Source: Siphonodentalium dalli
Lineage: Eukaryota > Mollusca > Scaphopoda > Gadilida > Siphonodentaliidae
DNA length: 64,000 bases
NCBI GenBank assembly: GCA_032622095.1
Contig: CP136065.1
Span: 22,742,134 to 22,806,133 of the forward strand
Reading direction: 5' to 3'
In this document: piece after piece, positions 57,032 to 64,000 of the stretch
How positions within the stretch are numbered: the first letter of the stretch is position 1
Layout of the letters: the number at the start of each line of letters is the position of its first letter
The notes under the pieces: generated by a model
Databases searched by the model: none
What the model saw: the letters and a program-made list of their open reading frames with translations, nothing else
Told to the model about the DNA's origin: nothing
Program-made: the position numbers and the translations under genes

Positions 57032-57631
57032 GTGGTGTGACTGTCCCAATGGGACTAAGGATACCCCCTAAACACTTTAGATGTCAGTAAACTTTAAGTT
57101 AAATGAAAATTGAAAAAAGTTGAAAAGGGGGATAACTCAACAAAAAAAAGTCAGATCGACCTCATAATCACAGGTGCACAGGTTCCCATGGTACAAAATA
57201 CCTGCCAAGTCTTTAAATAATTTAACAAAAAATGTAGGAATAAAAGCTTGGACAATGGTAACCCCTGTATAAAAGAAATTATAAGTCAAAAAGGGGAATA
57301 ACAGACCGCATACTCACAGGTGCATACAGTAATGCCCTACTTAAGCGACTCCGTAACCACAGCAGAATTATGGGTACTTTTTCAGGATTTAGTCGGAAAT
57401 ATGGCTTGTTGAATGGCAACAAGCCATATTTCCGACTAAATCCTGAAAAATTACCCATAATTCTGCTGTGGTTATGGAGTCGCTTAATTAGGGCATTACT
57501 GTAGGTTCTGTGCCAAGTTTCATGGAAAATTATTTTTAAATGATTGAGGAAATTTATGGACAACGGACGAAACAAGCTTATACATGTATACCCAATATAA
57601 CCCTCACAACTTTGTTGAGGGGAGGGGGGAG
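57032..57631 (+). mobile_element. H2 element interrupted by a MITE-1 (57325-57503)
   Basis: The left end GGTGTGACTGTCCCAATGGG and the right end hairpin CCTCACAACTTTGTTGAGGGG define the H2 copy. Between them a complete MITE-1 (TACAGTAATGCCC...GGGCATTACTGTA) splits the phrase GTGCA..GGTTC, with TA at both edges. MITE-1 therefore moved after this H2 copy. Confidence 0.88.
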
Positions 57632-57681
57632 TATCATTACAATCATTTCTTAGATAAAGACTTATATGAGCTGTAACTTAC

Positions 57682-57749
57682 GAGAACCCATTCACCACTG
57701 TTCTCTCATATGTGGCAGCCAAAGAACTATTTTTAAATTTTGCATCCAT
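57682..57749 (-). CDS. Exon: middle of the SEA domain
   Basis: A TTTTTTCATATTTCAG acceptor and a CTC|GTAAGT donor bound 68 bases, phase 0 to 2. It encodes MDAKFKNSSLAATYERTVVN then GFS across the splice; the Met is internal, since an acceptor precedes it. The F..SS..ATYERTVVNGF pattern is the helix and turn that precede the GS(I/V) strand of SEA domains, and the phase fits the 54523-54782 exon exactly. An upstream exon with the first SEA strands and a signal peptide is expected but was not recognised between here and the right edge. Confidence 0.75.
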
Positions 57750-58839
57750 CTGAAATATGAAAAAACATTTTCAATGACATTGTCATCATTATTATATCTT
57801 GCACAATTGCATTCAACTGTAATTCACATACATGTAGACTCCATATATATATATATTGTAATTATTTTTAAGTGTAAATAAATTATGCTTGAGAAAGGTT
57901 GGTTTATCAATGATTTTAATTTGATCGGCCATATCATGACGTCAGTTTAATAGGTGGACGATAGACAACACAGTTATTATTAATCTATTCGGTTAGACAT
58001 GCCTGACAAAGTGTATAAACCAGCTCATACTTAGTCTTAGTACTCTATGTCAGTACCTCTATAAATCTGATACATGACTTGTATATGTACCAGCTGCTAC
58101 TATGTCAATATATACCTCTATCAATCTGATATAGACTTTACTCTAGTGGTAGAAATTATTATATACAAATTATAGTCAGGACTATTATACATCATTGATT
58201 CTTGGTATACTAAAGTTAGTATGAAGAATTAAGTAGTTATTCCATAAAAGCATGAGTTCCCTGTATGCGAAAAATATTCCACAAATGAGCAATGTTTCAT
58301 CCAATTATCATACTGGGGTTACATGCTTTAATTGCTAACTATCAGAATATTTAACAACAGATTGTTGAGAATTTCTATGAAACAATCAGTTGTCATATAC
58401 ATCCAATCATTTAATTTCTATTAATCAACACCCATAAACATATTAAATTGTGTTGATAAACATATCCCATACCCATGAGTCTAACAAACTTTGTTTAATT
58501 TTCCTGTTTTTGAGGAATTGCGTTTTTGGATGTTTGTTAGCCCACTAACCCCGGTTTTGGTATGTTTTGTGAGCCCGAATTTGCAAGTTAATTACTAATG
58601 ACTCAATGAATTAAAATCAGCAACTTAAACTAATAGAAAATAGAAGAATAAGGTCAAGTTGGGAGAACGAGATTGGGAACTTTCAGGCTGTAAATTGGTA
58701 ACTTAAAAAAAAAATTATTTTGCAAAGTTTAGGGGGGATGACCGTCCGGCGAAAATGGCGGTAGTATGAACGTAGCATTTTTTAGGCCTAACCCTTCCAT
58801 AACTGAAGCTTCCTGAAATTTTGCGAAAACCCTACCCAA
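57750..58839. other. No gene seen; short repeated phrase
   Basis: GTACCTC(C/T)ATAAATCTGA and relatives occur near 56927, 58073 and 58120. The sequence is otherwise AT-rich without supported exons, although it should lie near the missing upstream part of the gene. Confidence 0.45.
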
Positions 58840-58985
58840 TGCATTCTCTTCTATATGTGAATCTCCCATAGGAAGCCTAGCTTGCATATATAAGAGAATA
58901 TGGAGCCTCGCATATATAAGAGAATGCACTGACAGAGGATCTTTAATGCTGCACCAGCGCAGCTCCTGGCATCAAAAGGTTGTTA
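58840..58985. mobile_element. Degenerate TTAA-family MITE
   Basis: Three partly mirrored CATATATAAGAGAATGCA-type blocks and a decayed CTCCTGGCATCAAAAGGTTG end, related to 52787-53076. Confidence 0.6.
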
Positions 58986-59278
58986 ATTCATGTCAGAATA
59001 CAGACTTTTATTGGTGGGAGCACATTGGACGCAAGTAATGTTTTTGGTCTGTCCAGATCTTTGTTCGGATGTTCGGATATTTCACTGTCTATCCTTGCTT
59101 CCACGATATGTGACGTCAAATCGGAAGTACAAAAAGTACAGAACGCACATGCATTATTGTTCATGTAATTTTTAATGAAAATGGCCGCTTAGAATTTGTT
59201 GGAAATTCCTATCACAATATGCCGATAAATACATATACCATCACTGATACCATTACTTTAATAATACTGACATACATG

Positions 59279-59740
59279 TATGTGACCCGCCATATCAAAT
59301 CCAGTCGGAACTCGGGATTTTTTTACCCTGTGCCAATGCATTCTCTTATATATGCGAGTCGACCATAGGTCGCCTCGCATAATTAAGAGAATGAATTGGC
59401 TTAACAATTTTTTATCATGTTTTTTAAATAAATGTTTCTTACAATTTTTAGGACATAAAATAAAAAAACATCCATAACCCTGCAGGGAGCCCCACACATA
59501 TATAGAAGCACATAGAAGAGTGTCGTCTGCTCATGTTTGTCTGGGGCTCTGTATGGGTGAAATTATAAAATTGTTAAAGAATACAAGAACAAATTATTAA
59601 AATTGTAAAAAATTGTTAGGCCAATGCATTCTCTTATATATGCGAGCCGACCTATGGTCGACTCGCATATATAAGAGAATGCATTGGCACAGGGTAAAAA
59701 AATCCCGACTTCCGACTGGATTTGATATGGCTGGTCACAT
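59279..59740. mobile_element. Nested foldback element (about 460 bp)
   Basis: Outer arms TGTGACC(C/A)GCCATATCAAAT, CCAGTCGGAA and GGGATTTTTTTACCCTGTG are inverted at 59279-59330 and 59690-59740. Inside each arm is its own hairpin built from CCAATGCATTCTCTTATATA. The centre holds unrelated DNA with a CATAGAAG repeat near 59510. Confidence 0.85.
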
Positions 59741-59954
59741 ATATACAAGTATAGAAGGCAAGCAACCTGGAGATTGTAACATCATGACCAACCCATGCTT
59801 CAAATTATAGCATGTGAGAGACTCCATGGATGGCCACTCCTTAGATTTTAGAATTCCAAATCCGAGGTGTAATGTTAATGTAATGTTTGCTGTTCCAAAT
59901 CGCATATTAAATGTCCTTTATGTGGGATTTTCAGGTATCATTCCTATTGGAACA

Positions 59955-60066
59955 ACAGTAATGCCCTAAGTAAATGACTCCTTAACCACAGCAGAATTAT
60001 GGGTAACTTTTCAGGATTTAGTCGGAAATATGGCTTGTTGCCATTCATTGGAAAGCTCTCAGTGAG
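59955..60066. mobile_element. MITE-1, left half
   Basis: ACAGTAATGCCCTAAG to GGAAAGCTCTCAGTGAGA; the second arm is missing. Confidence 0.85.
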
Positions 60067-60440
60067 ATATTTGCTCATCGGCAAACAGTTAGTTGGATTT
60101 CACTTTAATAAATTAACTATTGAGCCATTTTTAGGGTATGGGAAATTTCTGACCTGGAAAACTAATTTTCATTTATAAAATAACTTTTTCGCAAAATTTC
60201 AACAATATAATTTCGATAGATATGCATATATTCACACCTGCTATCAACCCATTAACGGAAAGTTGCTTAACAAACAGTTAGATTGACTTTTGGGCCACTT
60301 TTCCAATTATGAAAAAATCCCTATGGGAATTTAGAACGGGAAAATGATTTTCAGCCAAAAAACACATTTTCGATAAAAAATTAAGAAACTAATTCTTTTA
60401 GATCTGTTGATAGCTCACAATATATAACATATCATAGCAT
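60067..60440. repeat. Diverged duplication of about 190 bp
   Basis: AACAGTTAGNTGGA, GAGCCATTTTTAGG / GGGCCACTTTTCC and TTTTCAGCCAAAAAACAC / TTTTCATTTATAAAATAAC segments are in the same order twice. Confidence 0.45.
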
Positions 60441-60670
60441 AAAGTCCAACTTCTGCTAGGGCCTGACCGAAAGAAACAACCGATACCGGTTACCACATCG
60501 GTGAAATTGCACTTAGCTCTGTGAATTTCATGAGTGAGTATAAAATATTCTGTACACGTACGTCTCTGATAACGATATGAATATATGTAATGAAAAGAAC
60601 TGGATAACCCCTAGATATTAAATGTAATTTACGAATACCTTATTAATAATAAAATATAACTGATCAATTT

Positions 60671-60712
60671 ATTTACCGCATTATATGGTGAATTTACCGC
60701 ATTATATGGTGA
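60671..60712. repeat. 21-bp perfect tandem duplication
   Basis: ATTTACCGCATTATATGGTG plus A, twice in a row, just upstream of a 64-codon plus-strand frame at 60733 that I cannot assign (starts MSGAKQSLYERPS). Confidence 0.9.
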
Positions 60713-61269
60713 ACCGAGTACTCCTTTAACAAATGAGTGGTGCGAAGCAGTCACTGTATGAGCGACCTAGCTTGCTCAAGGATCATAACAGCATACGATA
60801 TGACAATTGCACCTCTCTCAATTCGATCAAACCACTGTTGTATGAAACTTACAATATACCACCGGTGGCCATAAACTTCCAATCCTTCCAAAGGTCCCCC
60901 CAGTGCAATATTGAGAAGGATTACTAGAAGGATCTGAAGCTAATGATTCATGTACATGTATATTTCCAAGCCGATAAAGATGTTATACTAAGTTTCATTT
61001 CATATTTCAAATCAGCGTAAGGAACAATATAGGACACAACTTCATTCAAATAACTGGGAACTGACATTTAGCAGAATGTATTTCAATGTCTTCTGGTCGC
61101 AACTGACACCTAATATGTGAACCATAACCACATTATGTTATTCCCGATTTCATTAACAGACAGGTTGGGTTTGGGGGAGATGAACTTTGGCCAAAACAGT
61201 TAGAATTTTCATTCATGACATGAAATAAAATTACAGACCAACAAGGGGTACACATCTATTTAAGAGGCT

Positions 61270-61908
61270 ATGTCGAGTTTATTGGCAGTCGAAAAAAACT
61301 TCTGCCAATAACTTGGCAACAAGTCCCACACAAGGCCCAAAAAGTCGCTAAAAATAGACAAACTATAAGGCACATAACACCGGGGAAAACTTCGGACAAA
61401 CCTGGCTTTCGAACTCGTCCGAGATATTGTTGCATGCAAGAGACTTATATACCAAATATGGTTTGAATCAGTTAATATTTAATTGAGTTATCGATCGTGC
61501 TAGGGTGAACAAAATGCTAAAAATAGACAAACTAAGGCCCGTAACTCAGGGGAAAAAATTCGGAAAACCTGGTTTTCGAACTCGTCCAAGATATAGTTGC
61601 ATGAGACTCATATATCAAATATGGTTTGAATATTTGATTGAGTTATCGCGCTAACGGTGAAAAAAGATGCCAAAAAGTAATCAAAGATGGATAAATCTTG
61701 TCAAAAAGTTCGGACGCAACCCATTTTCTACAGGCAGTAAATAGTCATTGGGAGCAACTCACATACCAAATTTTGTTTGAATCCTTTCACAAATTTAAAA
61801 GTTATAACATATAAGGCATTCTTTGGGTCCGCCCGCCCGGCCGCTGCCCGCCCGCCAACCGTCCCTTGTCAAACCATAAGTCGAGTTTTTTTATAAACTC
61901 GACTAAAA
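61270..61908. mobile_element. H3 hairpin-ended tandem element
   Basis: Units near 61330, 61510 and 61670 repeat the blocks of 47-48.6 kb. The end is CCGCCCGCCAACCGTCCC, AAACCATAAGTCGAG and the GAGTTT.ATAAACTC hairpin followed by GACTAAA. Confidence 0.8.
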
Positions 61909-62174
61909 AATAGGTTGCAATTAGGTTGGATATTAGTCAAATATTTTCCTATTTTATGGAGGTGAAATTTTTTCATTCAAATTGCCATCAGTTGGAAAAT
62001 TTCCAAACACCACCTCTTGGAGACCCTCCAATCACGTCCCTGACTACCTGTCTCTTTTCAGTGATGACACAAAATAACATGATGTATATGTCAGATCTGA
62101 AAGCACAATTAACTTTATGGCCACGCTTCCATTTCATGGTTCGGATACTTGTCTTATAAAGTTGATTTGTCTCC

Positions 62175-62558
62175 AAGCCTGAATTTAGTGTCTGGCATTT
62201 GCAGAATGAGGAGAGTGAATTTAGTGATGGCATCCCGCATGGGAACCTCATTCTGCTTAGTACTCATCTTCTGTGAAGTACCTATAGTCTCAAATTACAT
62301 TGTTTTTAGTTACTATTTCTGTTCTGTTCAGTTTCTATATCCCTTAATTTGAAGAAGATAAAATGCATAATCGAGGTAACTAATGGGTGAACATCACCAG
62401 CTTAATCAACTGGCGTACTTTAATTTAATCCTTGGTCTCCCATAGCAGTTGAGGCCTAAGCAGAATGAGGTCCCCAAAGGTGAACTTGGTGATGCTAGCA
62501 CACTGCTCCCATTGGGGACCTCATTCTACATATGTCAGACACACTAAAGTCATGCCTG
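62175..62558. mobile_element. MITE-2, full but diverged copy
   Basis: The ends AAGCCTGAATTTAGTGTCTG and CAGACACACTAAAGTCATGC are inverted; the interior GGTGAATTTAGTGATGGCAT and GGTGAACTTGGTGATGCTAG blocks are mirrored. Confidence 0.82.
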
Positions 62559-63339
62559 TTTGTCTCTATGTATGGCACAGAAAAGCTTTAGTAAATGATT
62601 ATGAACTTGCTTTAATTCATTCGTCCAGCTTGATATACATCAATTAGGTAATCACGATAGATCAATCTTCTCTAAAACTCATAAATTCGAGCATGCATAC
62701 ATGTATAAACTTTTGTATTGGGAGCTAGATCCTTTCCTAGATTTTCATTCTACGGAAACAGAGCACTGATAAAATTCTCAAACAATCACAAAAAGTGTCA
62801 CATCACACAGACAGTTGCTTCTTGTAGCAAAATGTAATCAGTTAGGCTTTCCAAATCTACTGTGAACAAAATTGCACTTTTTTCGAGTCTGTCAGGATAA
62901 ATCACTAATTAACTGACTAGACTAAATGCTTGCATGCATGATCATGTAAAACTAACACAATGAAGCATAATTGAGGGGGACCACCCCCTTTCGTACGCCA
63001 TATTCCGGGTTTAATATAGAGTATTCCGGATACCGAGTGTCAGTATGCCGGATGCCGAAACCTGATGTATATTTCGTATTCCGGATGCCGAAATCACAAT
63101 GACAGATATTATTTAGTGTTGTTTTTTGCATTTATAATTAACTATGGTTGTCAGCTATTTAATTTTCCTACCCGTCGAACGACGGCATTTCACAATAGTC
63201 CCACGTCAATATAGAAACAATGACAACAATAGGCCTAGTGTAGACGGTGAACGCAAAATGTATAGTACAATATATAACTCGATCGCTTTCGAGACTTCGA
63301 CTTGCGACCTTGACAATCTAACTTAGTAAACATGGCGCT
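62559..63339. other. No gene seen; TATTCCGGATGCCGAAA cluster
   Basis: TATTCCGG(A/G), GGATGCCGAAA and GGATACCGAG recur within 62998-63090. The rest is AT-rich and unassigned. Confidence 0.5.
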
Positions 63340-64000
63340 CAAATTTGAGGCATCTCATATAGGAGATATTGGTCGACCTCTGCACACCCAGGACTCAACT
63401 TCACCCCACAAATTTTCTTTCTTAATGTGAATGTCTCCTCTAACAAACAAAAAGTGGTCGCAGAGACTCCAGACAAGATGGCGCCCATCATGGCGGTCAT
63501 TTTATTTATATGCATCAGGTCTCTTTGATCGCCGTTATAGTAAAGAAGATATCACATCGGTCTTGTTTTCCACTCGATTCGTTATGCTAATATACAACCC
63601 TTACAAATTAGCCAAAAATCTTATTCCGAAATCCAATATGGCGGCAAAGATGGCCACCGAAATGTGAAAATATGCTATTTTATGACATTTCACCACCTTT
63701 CGTTTTTCTCTGTGGGAAAATATTGGCATCTCGGAGTGAATTTATACATTTATCGTATAGAAGAGTCATTAGTAAACACAAGGCGACCATAATATACATT
63801 CATTCTGGGATATATTTTTGTTCGATATCACGTTTTCCCAAATGCCGGTATAATAGGTCAAAGCCGAATCGACGCTAATAACGCGATGTAATGTTTCGAA
63901 TCAATGAATGTACAGGTGCAGTATATACTCGAGTTAGGATTCATCTTATACCTGAGTTGAGGAATATTCACCCAAATCCAAGATGGCGGCCAAAATGGCC
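63340..64000. mobile_element. ATGGC-dyad element, cut by the window edge
   Basis: It shares ordered phrases with 27250-27980 (AGGACTCAACTTCACCCCAC, ACAAAAAGTGGTCG, GACTCCAGACAAGATGGCG). Dyads are CAAGATGGCGCCCATCATGG near 63474, CAATATGGCGGCAAAGATGG near 63635, and CAAGATGGCGGCCAAAATGG in the last 20-odd bases. The right end is outside the window. Confidence 0.6.

Larger units (their letters stand above)
6528..57749 (-). other. Gene span: SEA / mucin-like / MAM / SRCR protein (eight recognised exons)
   Basis: The exons at 57682-57749, 54523-54782, 49232-49411, 44128-44181, 30752-31173, 25929-26019, 20427-20480 and 6528-6675 all lie on the minus strand. All have AG acceptors and GT donors and join in one frame with matching phases (0-2, 2-1, 1-1, 1-1, 1-0, 0-1, 1-1, 1-2). 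Together they encode about 425 residues. Domain-boundary introns are phase 1, as expected for modular extracellular proteins assembled by exon shuffling. Sequence upstream of the SEA half (signal peptide and first SEA strands) and downstream of the SRCR half is not found. Known relatives by module are mucin-like SEA proteins, MAM adhesion proteins and DMBT1-type SRCR proteins; I do not recognise this exact combination. Skipping or alternative use of the symmetric 1-1 exons would keep the frame. Confidence 0.8.

Overview
This is a repeat-dense animal nuclear window. I infer a marine invertebrate, most likely a bivalve mollusc. The basis is a split gene with GT-AG introns of 3 to 14 kb, AT-rich intergenic DNA, many MITEs, and roughly 160-bp tandem-core elements closed by short inverted repeats (the architecture called pearl in bivalves). 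No prokaryotic gene structure is present. The species call rests on repeat style only and was not tested by a search.

One gene dominates, on the minus strand and spanning at least 6528-57749. Eight exons join in a single consistent frame (425 codons plus 2 bases) and read from high to low coordinates: SEA domain (two exons, 57.7 and 54.5 kb), Thr/Lys/Pro mucin-like repeat (49.2 kb), an 18-codon Thr/Ser/Pro linker (44.1 kb), a MAM domain (two exons, 31.0 and 26.0 kb), a second linker identical to the first (20.4 kb), and the first half of an SRCR domain (6.6 kb). The 5' start and the 3' remainder of the SRCR domain are not seen, so the gene runs out of the window or has unrecognised exons. The product should be an extracellular mucin-like surface or secreted glycoprotein combining a possibly self-cleaving SEA module with adhesion (MAM) and recognition (SRCR) modules.

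The two linker exons lie in two copies of a segmental duplication of about 3.1-3.3 kb (19846-23110 and 43709-46825). The exon was therefore duplicated by recent copying of intronic plus exonic DNA, and one copy now sits on each side of the MAM domain.

Almost everything else is mobile or tandem DNA. Left to right: a 3.9-kb degenerate array (1-3960); an intact LINE-type ORF1 without ORF2 (4251-5168); palindromic TA-flanked MITEs; CGTTGGCC-type tandem and inverted repeats (10.2-10.7, 16.6-16.9, 19.0-19.2 kb) with a possible small plus-strand first exon; a poly-C region (11-14 kb); a Helitron-like element (25.1-25.8 kb); converging inverted minisatellite arrays (28.0-29.7 kb); a nested complex of tandem-core elements (32.3-43.7 kb) holding a 4.7-kb inverted-repeat element; elements ending in stable 3' hairpins (47-49 and 61-62 kb); a 44-bp minisatellite (56.0-56.7 kb); TTAA-flanked foldback MITEs; and an ATGGC-motif element cut by the right edge.

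Most open frames of 60-400 codons here are repeat shadows. Only the eight exons and the LINE ORF1 are firmly supported as protein-coding.
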